From UBA668 sp963720695 (GTDB lineage: Bacteria; Actinomycetota; Acidimicrobiia; Acidimicrobiales; Ilumatobacteraceae), in contig CAVRGG010000007.1 of the NCBI GenBank assembly GCA_963720695.1, positions 1 through 64,000 on the forward strand: a stretch of 64,000 nt of DNA. The letters are read 5' to 3'. Shown here in pieces: positions 1-7,978 of this stretch. The stretch's first letter is position 1, and every line of letters begins with the position of its first letter. Below the pieces are notes generated by a model. It ran no database searches, was not told where the DNA came from, and worked only from the letters and a program-made list of their open reading frames with translations. The translations under genes and the position numbers were made by a program.

Positions 1-819
1 CGTCTTGATGCCGATGAACATCCCTCGGTTCTGGTTCGCGTAGTAACCGGTGGTCATCTCCTGGGCGATGTTCGGCGACAGGCTGTCGAACTGCTCCAGC
101 ACGAGGTCGAAGCCGACCTGGCGGATGGCATCGAGCAGCCACTCGCGCTGGATCCAGAACGAGCGGTAGTTCTCCCACGACGCCCACCGCCGTTGATCGC
201 GACGCTTGAACGCGTCGGAGTCCGCGAACTCGGTGTACCAGCGTCCACGTAGCCCTTCGTGGGTGGTCATCGGACCGAGGTCGAACTGACCCTCCCGCTT
301 CGTGCGGCGCAGCTTCATCCAGAGATCCTTCGCGCGATCGACGAGGTCGGTCTCGACCGCGAAGTGCGTGTGGATGATCAGCACCTTGGTGGTGCAGTCC
401 GACAGTCGCTGCAGGAATCGCTTCGGATCGTCGATGTGGTAGAGCAAACCGGCGCAGAACATCGCGTCGAAGGTGCCGTGGTCGCCGATGTTCCACGCGT
501 CGTCCTGCACGAACGACAGGTTCGGCAGGTCGACCTTCGACTTCACGTAGTTGCAGGCGGCGATGTTGTTGTCGCGCACCTCGAGCCCGACCGACTCGAA
601 GCCGCGGCGTGCGAACTCGACCGCGTAGCCGCCTTCGAGGCATCCGAGATCGGCGATGCGCAGGCCGGCCTTGTCCGGCCCGTAGACGGTGTCGAGCACG
701 CGCATCGCCGAGAGGAACCAGGGGTGCTCGCCCATGGGTTGCGCGGCGCCGGGGCGGGTGAACGTGCCGTCGTCGAGTCGGATGTTGTGTGCGCTGAACT
801 CGGGGATCGTCACGTCCAT
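1..819 (-). CDS. class I SAM-dependent methyltransferase (3' end beyond window)
   Basis: The reading frame is open from an ATG at 819 to the window edge: 273 codons without a stop, so the C-terminus is missing. A Rossmann methyltransferase core is visible: motif I IADLGCLEGGYAVEFA at about residues 55-70, an acidic residue closing strand 2 (GLEVRDNN), and a post-motif region AMFCAGLLYHIDDPKRF. The LLYHIDDP stretch resembles CmoB/UbiG-type enzymes that modify small molecules or tRNA, but the substrate cannot be read from the sequence. It is the first gene of a minus-strand run. The product family is well supported; the substrate is unknown. Confidence 0.85.
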   Translation of the reverse strand, partial: MDVTIPEFSAHNIRLDDGTFTRPGAAQPMGEHPWFLSAMRVLDTVYGPDKAGLRIADLGCLEGGYAVEFARRGFESVGLEVRDNNIAACNYVKSKVDLPNLSFVQDDAWNIGDHGTFDAMFCAGLLYHIDDPKRFLQRLSDCTTKVLIIHTHFAVETDLVDRAKDLWMKLRRTKREGQFDLGPMTTHEGLRGRWYTEFADSDAFKRRDQRRWASWENYRSFWIQREWLLDAIRQVGFDLVLEQFDSLSPNIAQEMTTGYYANQNRGMFIGIKT

Positions 820-849
820 GGTCTCCAGTGTGGCCGGTGGCGCGCCGGC

Positions 850-1344
850 TCAGCTCGCCGGGGGCTGGCGGCTCGGCCGCGCCGCGGGCGGCTTCGACTG
901 CCCGTCGACGATGCGCCGACCGTGCGTGTAGCGCAACTCGTGGCGCAGTGCCCCGTCGTGGCGCCACTTGCGAATCGCCGGCGTCCCGTCCTTCGCGTCG
1001 TTGCGCTTCCCGCCGAAGTAGCGCTCCTCGTAGTGGACCTTGCCGTCGGCGTAGTAGCCACGCACCGCGGGGACCAGATCACTCGGATCGTGGAGCAGGC
1101 CGTGCGTGTAGAACATCTCGTACTTGAGCCGGCCGTCGGCGCGGAACCGTCGGTACGCCGGATGGTGCTTGCCCGGGTTGTTCAGCTGACCGTCGGCGTA
1201 CCAGGCCACGTAGGCCACCGAACCGTTCTCGTGGTGCTTCACCCGACCGGTGAAGCCGACCGGGATCTCGGACTCGTCGTGCACGTCGATCGTGGTGATG
1301 ACGCGAAACGACATCGAGTTCGGAATGAGGTCGATGAGTTCCAT
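850..1344 (-). CDS. MORN-like/YwqK-type repeat protein
   Basis: A 164-residue soluble protein. It has at least four degenerate repeats of about 30-35 residues built around aromatic-rich cores such as AWYADGQLN, FRADGRLKYEMFYTHG, YYADGKVHYEERYFGGK and WRHDGALRHELRYTHG. This is the beta-hairpin pattern of MORN and YwqK-type repeats, which are usually binding or scaffolding modules. There is no signal peptide or membrane segment. The tail after residue 150 is basic and disordered. It lies 30 bases upstream of the methyltransferase on the same strand and may be co-transcribed. No enzymatic role can be assigned. Confidence 0.75.
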   Translation of the reverse strand: MELIDLIPNSMSFRVITTIDVHDESEIPVGFTGRVKHHENGSVAYVAWYADGQLNNPGKHHPAYRRFRADGRLKYEMFYTHGLLHDPSDLVPAVRGYYADGKVHYEERYFGGKRNDAKDGTPAIRKWRHDGALRHELRYTHGRRIVDGQSKPPAARPSRQPPAS

Positions 1345-1390
1345 GCAGTGCCTCCTCGAGTCCCGCCCGGTCGATATCTGAGCACTCTTT

Positions 1391-1942
1391 CTAGCTCAGT
1401 GAGATGCCGTACTGCGTCTCGGTCACAGGAGTGGGGAGCTTGGCGGCGGTGCTCGGTCCGTCCCACGACGTCTCCTCGCCGGTGACTCGCCATCCCGATT
1501 TCTCGTAGAAGCGCCTCGCCCGTGGGTTGTCGCGCAGGACCCACAGCACGGCCTCGGTGAACCCCGTGTCACGGAGGAACTCGGTGCAGCGGGCCATGGT
1601 GGCCGATGCGGCGCCCGACCCCCACGCCGTGGGGTGGAGGTAGAACGCGTACACCTCACCCCTTCGTGTGTGGGCGCCGGCGTGCTCGCCCCGCTCCGGT
1701 CCGACCAGGCCGAAACCCACGACGCGGCCGTCGACCTCGGGCACGAACAGTTGGGCACCGGGTTGGTTCGGCCAGGTCCAGCCGCGCCACATCGTGGTGC
1801 GCTCTGCCTCGAACTCGGGGGAGTCCAGGTACTCGTCGGGGATGACCCCGCGATAGGCGACGCGCCACGCGTCGATGTGGGCGCGGGCCAGCGTGTCGGC
1901 ATCGTCGCGCACTCCGTGACGAACGTGGATGGTCACCCCCAC
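1391..1942 (-). CDS. GNAT family N-acetyltransferase
   Basis: 183 residues with a full GNAT fold. The N-terminal strand is IHVRHGVRDDADTLARAHIDAW, followed by RVAYRGVIPDEYL, which is common in one actinobacterial GNAT subfamily. Strand 4 is GEVYAFYLHPTAWGSGAASATM (acetyl-CoA pyrophosphate loop with a degenerate Q/RxxGxG/A), and the C-terminal part is AVLWVLRDNPRARRFYEKSGW, a textbook GNAT motif B. The loop G-S-G-A-A departs from the canonical R-G-x-G, so acetyl-CoA binding may be slightly altered. The substrate is unknown. It precedes the MORN-like gene on the same strand with a 46-base gap. Confidence 0.85.
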   Translation of the reverse strand: MGVTIHVRHGVRDDADTLARAHIDAWRVAYRGVIPDEYLDSPEFEAERTTMWRGWTWPNQPGAQLFVPEVDGRVVGFGLVGPERGEHAGAHTRRGEVYAFYLHPTAWGSGAASATMARCTEFLRDTGFTEAVLWVLRDNPRARRFYEKSGWRVTGEETSWDGPSTAAKLPTPVTETQYGISLS

Positions 1943-2004
1943 AGCCTGTCAGAACCCGCGCCGCGGATGGGGCAGGTTTGCGGGTCGGCGTGAGCAGCCG
2001 TTGG

Positions 2005-2199
2005 TCAGGGCGAACGGTGGATCATCGAGAATCGGCGGCGACGGCGGGTGAAGAACACGTCCGAGGTGGACGCGGGCACGGCCGGCGCCGACCACACATC
2101 TGCGATGTCGAGGCGGCGCAACGAGACGTCGCGGGCACGGTGACCGTGGTGCTCGTACGACTCGGTGAGGAAGGTGGTGTCGATGTCGTTGCGGTTCAT
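2005..2199 (-). CDS. possible small protein, 64 aa
   Basis: A short reading frame beginning MNRNDIDTTFLTESYEHHGH and ending in a basic FFTRRRRRF stretch. It has no recognisable domain and only a weak Shine-Dalgarno. It is proposed because the gap between the sigma factor and the GNAT gene would otherwise be about 340 bases, and because its composition (D, E, H, Y rich start) looks less like a frame shadow than its neighbours. An upstream GTG would add 15 residues. If it is not a gene, the stretch 1943-2282 shows nothing else I can name. Confidence 0.3.
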   Translation of the reverse strand: MNRNDIDTTFLTESYEHHGHRARDVSLRRLDIADVWSAPAVPASTSDVFFTRRRRRFSMIHRSP

Positions 2200-2282
2200 G
2201 CCCGCAACTGTGCGCCGGAGGTGCGCGGCGCCACCATCACGCACCCGACGAGGCGAGCGTCAGCCCGCCGACGCGGGCAGGC

Positions 2283-3218
2283 TCAGACGGCGAGGAGGTC
2301 GCGCGCGCCGGTGTCGCTGCTGGGATGGCGCAGCTTGCTCATCGCGCGGGCTTCGATCTGGCGGATGCGCTCGCGGGTGAGGTTGAAGTGCTCGCCGACT
2401 TCCTCCAGCGTGCGCGGCTCGCCGCGGTCGAGCCCGAAGCGCAACTTGAGGATCTCTCGCTCACGCTCGTCGAGCGGGGCGAGCAGGCGGGCGATCTCGT
2501 CGGGCAGCAGTGCCGTGGCGGCGACCTCGAAGGGCGATTCGGCCGACCGGTCCTCGACCACGTCGCCGAGTTCGGCGTCGCCGTCCTCCCGAAGGGGTTC
2601 GCTGAGCGAGAGGGGCTCGGCCGCGAAGCGCAGTGCTTCGGTGACCTTGTCCTCGGGCATCTCCACTTCCTTGGCGAGCTCCGACAGCGTGGCCGGACGA
2701 CCGAGCTTGAGCTCGAGGCGGCTGCGCGCCTTCTGCAGGCGGGCGAGCGTGTCGCCGGCGTGCACGGGCAGGCGGATGGTGCGACCGGTGTTGGCGATGC
2801 CGCGAGTGATGGCCTGGCGGATCCACCACGTGGCGTACGTGGAGAACTTGAAGCCCTTGCGCCAGTCGAACTTCTCGACGGCGTGCATCAGGCCCAGGTT
2901 GCCCTCCTGGATGAGGTCGAGCAACGGCAGGCCGGACGCCTGGTACTTCTTGGCGATCGAGACCACCAATCGCAAGTTGCTCTGGACGAAAGCCCGCTCG
3001 GCGTCCTCGCCCTCGCGGGCGGCCCGCCGCAGTTCACGCTTCTTGGCGGCGGTGAGGTCCTTCGCGGTGTCGAGCTCCGCGATGGCGGCCTTCCCGGCTT
3101 CGATCTGCTTGGCGAGACGTACCTCGTCGTCCTTGGTGAGCAGGGTGTATTGGCCGATATCGGTCAAATACAGGCGAACCAGGTCTTCTTCGTCCCGTTC
3201 CACGCGATCTTTCGCCAC
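2283..3218 (-). CDS. RNA polymerase sigma-70 factor, group 1/2 (SigA/SigB/HrdB-like)
   Basis: 311 residues. Region 1.2 is visible near residues 10-45 (DLVRLYLTDIGQYTLLTKDDEV). Region 2 runs about 80-145, with the core-binding LLDLIQEGNLGLMHAVEKFD and the -10 reading stretch FSTYATWWIRQAITRGI. Region 3 starts at TIRLPVH, and region 4 contains the -35 helix-turn-helix TLEEVGEHFNLTRERIRQIE. There is no long acidic region 1.1, so this looks like a compact group 2 or alternative principal sigma rather than a full-length RpoD. Start is GTG at 3218 behind a strong GAGGAG. Stand-alone gene, divergent from the gene at 3381. It would direct general or stationary-phase promoters. Confidence 0.93.
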   Translation of the reverse strand: MAKDRVERDEEDLVRLYLTDIGQYTLLTKDDEVRLAKQIEAGKAAIAELDTAKDLTAAKKRELRRAAREGEDAERAFVQSNLRLVVSIAKKYQASGLPLLDLIQEGNLGLMHAVEKFDWRKGFKFSTYATWWIRQAITRGIANTGRTIRLPVHAGDTLARLQKARSRLELKLGRPATLSELAKEVEMPEDKVTEALRFAAEPLSLSEPLREDGDAELGDVVEDRSAESPFEVAATALLPDEIARLLAPLDEREREILKLRFGLDRGEPRTLEEVGEHFNLTRERIRQIEARAMSKLRHPSSDTGARDLLAV

Positions 3219-3223
3219 GGTTA

Positions 3224-3229
3224 CTCCTC
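3224..3229 (-). promoter_or_regulatory. Shine-Dalgarno deciding the sigma factor start
   Basis: GAGGAG reads on the minus strand 5 bases before the GTG at 3218, which fixes that codon as the start. No other ATG/GTG in frame has a comparable site. Confidence 0.6.
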
Positions 3230-3366
3230 GTCGAACTGAAACGGCGCCCGAACAGAACGTGTCCGATCAGGGTGATTTCGGTCACGATACCGAGGCGGTC
3301 AAGCTCCTCCCACCGTTTGCACAGATTCACAAGCCGTATCAGGGACAGCGATCGTGGGCGAGGAGC

Positions 3367-3372
3367 TATCGT
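3367..3372 (+). promoter_or_regulatory. putative leaderless -10 box (TATCGT)
   Basis: TATCGT ends 8 bases before the ATG at 3381, the spacing expected when transcription begins at the start codon. It lies inside the longer reading frame that would begin at GTG 3354, which argues for the ATG. Confidence 0.45.
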
Positions 3373-3380
3373 TCGGCGCT

Positions 3381-3755
3381 ATGGCCCAGGACGAGGACCT
3401 CGCTGCCGACCCCGAGATCGAGCAGAAGACCGAGCCGGAGATCGAGCCGGAGATCGAGCTGGCGATCGTGACGATGCGCTTCGATGCCACCGATGCCGCC
3501 TCCCTCCTCGCCGTCCTGTCGAAGTACGTGGTGCTGACGCGCATGGAGCCCGGGTGCCGCAACGTCGACCTGTGCGCGTCGTACACCCACCCTGGTCGCT
3601 ACCTGCTGATCCAGAAGTGGGACTCACCCGAGGTGCAGCGCCGTCATTTCGACAGTCCGATCATGGTGGAGATGGCCAAGAGCTGCGTCGGTCTCCTCGC
3701 TTCGGCGCCCGACATCGACCTGTGGGACGGACCCAGCGCGCACGATCTCCGCTGA
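3381..3755 (+). CDS. putative antibiotic biosynthesis monooxygenase (ABM/YgiN) domain protein
   Basis: 124 residues from the ATG at 3381 (a GTG at 3354 is the alternative). The first 30 residues are very acidic with E-I-E-P/Q repeats and are probably disordered. The remainder fits the small ferredoxin-like ABM fold: AIVTMRFDATDAASLLAVLSK, then TRMEPGCRNVDLCASY, then RYLLIQKWDSPEVQRRHFDSP. The EPGC and W-x-S/xxxxxHF pattern is typical of quinol monooxygenase/YgiN-like proteins. Such proteins act on quinones or small aromatics, or as heme-degrading or stress proteins; this member's substrate is unknown. Stand-alone gene. Confidence 0.65.
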   Translation: MAQDEDLAADPEIEQKTEPEIEPEIELAIVTMRFDATDAASLLAVLSKYVVLTRMEPGCRNVDLCASYTHPGRYLLIQKWDSPEVQRRHFDSPIMVEMAKSCVGLLASAPDIDLWDGPSAHDLR

Positions 3756-3833
3756 AGACCGTCTTCAGGTCCGCAGGTCGTCGGGGTCCCCAATCGACGC
3801 GAATCCGATTATCGTTCACGTGACCGAAGACCT

Positions 3834-3840
3834 AGGAGGT
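3834..3840 (+). promoter_or_regulatory. perfect Shine-Dalgarno (AGGAGGT) for the BI-1 gene
   Basis: AGGAGGT stands 8 bases before the ATG at 3849 and fixes the start. A TATCGT -10-like box at 3810-3815 lies upstream, so this gene has a normal leader, unlike many of its neighbours. Confidence 0.7.
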
Positions 3841-3848
3841 CCTCAACC

Positions 3849-4670
3849 ATGGCCAACCCGATCCTCAACGAGAAGGCTGCCGCCGACGCGGCCAAGGCCG
3901 GCTGGGGCGCACCCGATCCGGCCACGCGCAACACGCCGATTCCGGGCACGCCCATCACCGACGGCCCGATCAGCCCCTGGCGGCCCGGTCCCGCCATGAC
4001 CGTCAAGGGCACCGCGAGCGCGACGGGTGTCCTGCTCGTCATCCTGCTCGCGACCGCCACCGTCGGCTGGATGCAGACCGAGACCGCGCTGCCCGGCCAG
4101 AACACGAACATCCCGATGCTCGCCATCGCCGGCATCCTCGTCGGCTTCGGCTGCGCCATCGCCCTGCGCTTCAAGCCGCAGATGGCGCGGGTGCTCGCCC
4201 CCATCTACGCCGTCGCCGAGGGCTTCTTCCTCGGCGCGATCTCCAAGGTGTTCAACGACCAGTACAACGGCATCGTCGTGCAGGCCGTCGGCGCCACGCT
4301 CGCCGTGTTCGGCGTGATGCTGTTCCTCTACAAGTCGCGCATCATCAAGGTCACCGACCGCTTCCGCCGCCTGGTCATCATGGCCACGATGGGACTGATG
4401 GTGTTCTACCTCGTGTCGATCGTCATCAACCTGTTCGGCGGCAACGTGCCGTTCATCAACTCGGCGAGCCCGATGGGCATCCTCTTCAGCGTGTTCGCAG
4501 CCGGCCTGGCGGCGATGATGCTCGCGGTCGACTTCGACCTCATCGAGCGCGGCGCTCGCGAGGGGTGGCCCAAGGGCATGGAGTGGTACTGCGCGTTCGG
4601 GCTGCTCGCCACGCTCGTGTGGCTCTACCTCGAGCTGCTCCGCCTGCTCGCCAAGCTGCAGCGCAACTGA
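3849..4670 (+). CDS. Bax inhibitor-1/YccA family membrane protein
   Basis: 273 residues. A soluble, Pro/Thr-rich N-terminus of about 50 residues is followed by about seven hydrophobic helices. The spans visible include SATGVLLVILLATATVGW, IPMLAIAGILVGFGCAIAL, VLAPIYAVAEGFFLGAIS, GIVVQAVGATLAVFGVMLFL, LVIMATMGLMVFYLVSIVI, MGILFSVFAAGLAAMMLAVDF and YCAFGLLATLVWLYLELLRLL. The PIYAVAEGFFLGAISK segment and the EWYCAFGLL...YLELLRLLAKL end are diagnostic of the bacterial BI-1/YccA group, some members of which are pH-gated calcium leak channels. Single gene, convergent with the hydrolase at 4813. Confidence 0.92.
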   Translation: MANPILNEKAAADAAKAGWGAPDPATRNTPIPGTPITDGPISPWRPGPAMTVKGTASATGVLLVILLATATVGWMQTETALPGQNTNIPMLAIAGILVGFGCAIALRFKPQMARVLAPIYAVAEGFFLGAISKVFNDQYNGIVVQAVGATLAVFGVMLFLYKSRIIKVTDRFRRLVIMATMGLMVFYLVSIVINLFGGNVPFINSASPMGILFSVFAAGLAAMMLAVDFDLIERGAREGWPKGMEWYCAFGLLATLVWLYLELLRLLAKLQRN

Positions 4671-4753
4671 CGTCGTCGTCGAGGTTTCTGGCGTCGGTGC
4701 CACCCGTGGCGCCGAAACCCTCAACTCGAGCACGGCCACATCGTCATTCCGGT

Positions 4754-4787
4754 GAGTACCAGAACGTGCATGCACGTTCTGGTACTC
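4754..4787. repeat. 34-bp perfect palindrome, probable bidirectional terminator
   Basis: Two 17-base arms meet with no loop at 4770/4771. It lies in the gap between two convergent genes (stops at 4670 and 4813), where a two-way terminator is expected. There is no U-tract on either side. An imperfect hairpin at 4681-4722 (GAGGTTTC against GAAACCCTC at its ends) lies between it and the BI-1 stop. A dyad-binding protein site is the alternative. Confidence 0.6.
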
Positions 4788-4812
4788 GCGAGAACGACGT
4801 GGCGGCGCGGGC

Positions 4813-5802
4813 CTATCCCAGCGAGCGGAGGTACCCGAGCAGCGCGTCGTTGAACGCGGCCGGGGTCTCCTGCTGCACCCAGTGTCCGGCGCCGGGGATG
4901 ATGGTCTCGCCGCGGTAGTCGGGGAGCAGGTTGCGCATCCGCTCCGGCCCGGTCGGGTCCATCAGGCGCACGACGTCGACCTCGCCGGTGATGAAGTAGC
5001 TCGGCATCGTCAGTCGATCGGCGCCGAGCCCGCTCACCACTCCCGCGTTGGCGTCGAGGTTGCGGTACCAGCTGACCGGGCCGAAGAACCCGCTGTGGGC
5101 GAACTCGGCGGCGTAGACGTCGAGATCGGCGGCGGTCAGCCACGCACCCTCCGGCCCCATGTAGGGAAGGGGCGGCGCGTCGTTCATCATCGTGAGGAAG
5201 CCGGTGCCCTCCATCGGCGGCAACTCGGTGGGCATCTCACGGCCCGCCGTCGCCTCGCCCGACGCGCCGTACAGCACGGTGGCCATGGTGTGCCGGGCGT
5301 CGGCACCGAGCTCGGCCTCGGGCGGGCCGACCTGCTGGAAGTAGAGGATGTAGAAGAAGCGGTCGCCGTAGACCATCCGCATCAGTTGCGTGGGCGGCCC
5401 GGGCCACTCCACGTAGGGCACGCTGACGCCGACGACCGTGCGCACCCGCTCGGGCCGCAGGCGGGCGCACTCCCACACCACGAGGGATCCCCAGTCGTGC
5501 CCGACGAAGGAGGCCTCGGCCTTGCCGTAGTGGTCGAGCAGTCCGAACAGGTCACCGGTGAGCTGTTCGATGCCGTACGCGTCGACCTCGCCGGGTGCCG
5601 AGGAGTGGCCGTACCCGCGCTGGTCGGGTGCGATCACGTGATAGCCGGCCTCGGCCAACGGCTCCATCTGATGGCGCCAACTGTGGGCCAGTTCAGGGAA
5701 GCCGTGGCTGAGGACGACGGTGGGATGGGCGCGGTCTCCCGCCTCGTGGACGACGAGTTCGACCCCGTTGACGGCGAGGCGGTGGACCGTGACGTTGCTC
5801 AT
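4813..5802 (-). CDS. alpha/beta hydrolase, epoxide hydrolase-like
   Basis: 329 residues. The oxyanion-hole motif HGFPE is at 33-37 and the nucleophile elbow GHDWGS is at 101-106, with Asp103 as nucleophile. Asp rather than Ser at that position defines epoxide hydrolases and haloalkane dehalogenases, and DQRGYGHSSAP (60-70) is the usual epoxide hydrolase signature. The catalytic His is in GAGHWVQQE near the C-terminus. A lid domain of about 100 residues contains the FYILYFQQVGPPEAE segment seen in soluble epoxide hydrolases. It would open epoxides to diols by a covalent ester. Stand-alone cytoplasmic enzyme; the substrate is not deducible. Confidence 0.9.
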   Translation of the reverse strand: MSNVTVHRLAVNGVELVVHEAGDRAHPTVVLSHGFPELAHSWRHQMEPLAEAGYHVIAPDQRGYGHSSAPGEVDAYGIEQLTGDLFGLLDHYGKAEASFVGHDWGSLVVWECARLRPERVRTVVGVSVPYVEWPGPPTQLMRMVYGDRFFYILYFQQVGPPEAELGADARHTMATVLYGASGEATAGREMPTELPPMEGTGFLTMMNDAPPLPYMGPEGAWLTAADLDVYAAEFAHSGFFGPVSWYRNLDANAGVVSGLGADRLTMPSYFITGEVDVVRLMDPTGPERMRNLLPDYRGETIIPGAGHWVQQETPAAFNDALLGYLRSLG

Positions 5803-5827
5803 CGGCTGATTCTCTCAGCCGACGAGG

Positions 5828-6811
5828 TCAGATGTAGTACCCGAAGACGTCGATGACGACGTGGGTGTCGGCGCCGGTGCCGTTGCAGATCAGCGTCAGC
5901 TGACGGCTGGAGTTGACGGCGAGCGTGATGCCGTTGCCGACCACCTGTCCGCCCGCGGTGAAGTTGACCGTGGCCGCGGCGACGGTGGTGTTGCCACCGG
6001 GGTTGGCGGCGATGTAGCCGCGACCCGCATTCGTGATCAGCGTGACGTTGGCGTGGATGGCCGATGCGTTGGCCGGCACGAAGTTGGCGACGGAGATTGC
6101 GCCCGTGCCCACGTTGATGCTGTTCGCCACGGACACGGTGCGGTTGGTGCCGCTGGTGAGCGACCCACCGGCGAGGCGGGTGTCGAGCACGCGGGCCGGG
6201 GTGAGGGCGTGGTAGCCACCGGCAACACCGACACCGGCGATCTTGCGCCAGTTGTGCGTGGAGTTGTCGTCGACGCAGAACCACAGATCTCCGCTGCTGA
6301 CCTTGAACTGGCCGATGCTGCCGGAGCTCTGGGTGGGTGCACCCGAGTTGGAGTTGTCGGTGAGCTTCAGCGGCACCGGCCCGTCGAGCTTGGCGCCGAG
6401 GCCGTTCGCACTGGACGCGAAGAGGCCGATGTTGTGGCCGCTGCCCTGGGCGCTGTCGGCGTAGGCGGCAATGCACGAGAACGAGGCGTTGAGGTTGCTG
6501 AACGCCGGGTCGTTGCTGACCGTGAACGCGGCCGAGATCGGGCTGGAGCTCCAGGTCGCGCTGGGCACGATCCACGTCGGGCTGGTGGAGGTCTGCGTCG
6601 CGTTGCCGATGACGACGTTGCCGCCGTCGGTGGCGGCCGCAGGTCGAGCGAACGCGAGGCCGCCGACGGCGGCACCGGCCGCCGCCGCGCCGAGACCCTT
6701 CAGCATGTTGCGGCGGTTGGTGGGCGCCTCCTCAGCGCGCTCGAGCTCGTCGACCCTCGCCTGCATGCGGCGCAGGTCGGCCTTGAGTGCTTCCAACTCG
6801 GTCTGATCCAT
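5828..6811 (-). CDS. Tat-exported surface/secreted protein of unknown function
   Basis: 327 residues. The first 28 form a charged amphipathic helix (coiled-coil-like LEALKADLRRMQARVDELER). They are followed by a twin-arginine signal NRRNMLKGLG at 32-41 and an Ala/Gly hydrophobic stretch ending near FARPAAA (about 60). The mature part is Gly/Ser/Thr/Asn rich, and its C-terminal third opens with HALTPARVLDTRL, a motif seen repeatedly in secreted actinobacterial beta-rich domains. The last residues DVFGYYI look like the end of a beta domain. The shape suggests a folded, possibly cofactor-containing exported protein. A clear AAGGAG ribosome site precedes the ATG. Function unknown. Confidence 0.75.
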   Translation of the reverse strand: MDQTELEALKADLRRMQARVDELERAEEAPTNRRNMLKGLGAAAAGAAVGGLAFARPAAATDGGNVVIGNATQTSTSPTWIVPSATWSSSPISAAFTVSNDPAFSNLNASFSCIAAYADSAQGSGHNIGLFASSANGLGAKLDGPVPLKLTDNSNSGAPTQSSGSIGQFKVSSGDLWFCVDDNSTHNWRKIAGVGVAGGYHALTPARVLDTRLAGGSLTSGTNRTVSVANSINVGTGAISVANFVPANASAIHANVTLITNAGRGYIAANPGGNTTVAAATVNFTAGGQVVGNGITLAVNSSRQLTLICNGTGADTHVVIDVFGYYI

Positions 6812-6878
6812 TCGATGGCTCCTTCGTGCTCCCGTTGACGGAGCAAACGTAGTCGCCCATCAGGGGCACGGATGACAC

Positions 6879-7442
6879 CTATCGGTCGAGGCGATGGCGC
6901 AGCGTGTTGAACCGTCGTCGCAGTGGGCTGTTCATCCAACTCTCACGCTCGATGCCGATCACGTGCACGTCGGTGAACTCGCCGTCGACGAGCATGCGAT
7001 CGCGCAGCACTCCGAGACGAACCGCCTCGCCGCGGCGGAGCCCCGACTCGAACGCGCCGACGTTGTGCTCGAAGGAGTGGGCGTACAACCAGCGGATCGG
7101 CCAGTCCCCGAACGCCCACTCGCAGAACGCCATCAGACCCTCCATCACCAGACCCGACCCGCGATGCTCGGGACCCGAGTAGAGCGAGAACCACGCGTGG
7201 CCGGCGCGCAGGTCGAGGTCGTGCAGCTGGAGGTAGCCGACCACGGCGCCGCTCTGGCGACCCTCGACCACCATGATCTGCTGGGTCTGCTGCCACAGGG
7301 CCGGTTCGTACGACTCGATGGGCGGCAGCTCGCCGCGATAGCGCCACGTGAGCGCGGTCTGCGGGTCGGACTCGATCTCGTGGAGCCGCGGGTAGTCCGA
7401 CGGGAGGACGGGGCGGAACACGATGCGACTGGTGGTGATCAC
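6879..7442 (-). CDS. GNAT family N-acetyltransferase (RimJ/RimL-like)
   Basis: About 187 residues from a GTG at 7442, chosen because it gives the same 4-base overlap with the upstream gene as the other junctions in this cluster; an ATG at 7460 adds six residues. RIVFRPVLPSDYPRLHEIES is the start of the RimJ/RimL fold. AWFSLYSGPEHRGSGLVMEGLMAFCEWAF covers the acetyl-CoA loop with a relaxed RGSG, and LYAHSFEHNVGAFESGLRRG covers the C-terminal helix. Last gene of a five-gene coupled minus-strand set; the acceptor is unknown. Confidence 0.78.
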   Translation of the reverse strand: MITTSRIVFRPVLPSDYPRLHEIESDPQTALTWRYRGELPPIESYEPALWQQTQQIMVVEGRQSGAVVGYLQLHDLDLRAGHAWFSLYSGPEHRGSGLVMEGLMAFCEWAFGDWPIRWLYAHSFEHNVGAFESGLRRGEAVRLGVLRDRMLVDGEFTDVHVIGIERESWMNSPLRRRFNTLRHRLDR

Positions 7443-7978
7443 GATCGAGCCTCGCGCCATGCGGCGAACCGCTCCTGTGTGAGCACCGACACCGTGCGCC
7501 CTTCGAGCACGCCACCGACCATCGCGTACGAGGGGTAGCGGACCTCCACCTCGAACTCGTCCTCCAGGTCGCCGAACAGGCGCGGGTCACCGTCGAAGCG
7601 CTCGAGGTACAGGCGCCGGATCGGCGCGCCGGAGAACGCGGCGATCACGAGGTCGGGTGCGAAGCGGCGGGCGAGATCCTCGGACTCCGGCGTCGGGCGG
7701 GCGAAGTACTCCATGGTCCCGGTGCCCGACGCGCCGGCGTCGGCGAGCACACCGCAGGCCACCGGGCGCTGCAGCGCGTCGTGCACGATCACACCCGCGG
7801 CGATGGTGCCGGCGGTCGCCAGCAGCCGGGTGGGCTCGAGCCCGAAGCGGCTGAACCGCCACCAGCGCGGATCGACCTGGGTGACGAGCTCGTAGATGAA
7901 CGGGACGTCGGTCTGCTGCGCGAGGCGCCAACCGGGCTGCGGCATCGCCGCCGGTGACGGCGGGGGGAAGTCGGTCAT
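7439..7978 (-). CDS. GNAT-like protein, partner in ferritin-like cluster
   Basis: 179 residues from the ATG at 7978, which overlaps the stop of the upstream gene by 4 bases. A GNAT-type layout is suggested by LAQQTDVPFIYELVTQVDPRW at the start, the strand GTIAAGVIVHDALQRPVACGVLADAG, then GTMEYFARP and a C-terminal RRLYLERFDGD. The acetyl-CoA loop is not obvious, so it could be a degenerate or regulatory GNAT. The reading frame extends 47 codons further upstream, but that part is a shadow of the preceding gene. Function unknown; the tight overlap implies joint expression with the ferritin-like genes. Confidence 0.7.
   Translation of the reverse strand: MTDFPPPSPAAMPQPGWRLAQQTDVPFIYELVTQVDPRWWRFSRFGLEPTRLLATAGTIAAGVIVHDALQRPVACGVLADAGASGTGTMEYFARPTPESEDLARRFAPDLVIAAFSGAPIRRLYLERFDGDPRLFGDLEDEFEVEVRYPSYAMVGGVLEGRTVSVLTQERFAAWREARS

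Noticed and set aside
259..1485. 408-residue open frame on the plus strand
   Set aside because: It lies opposite the methyltransferase and MORN-like genes, has no family features, and its length is explained by high GC in the codon positions of the real genes.
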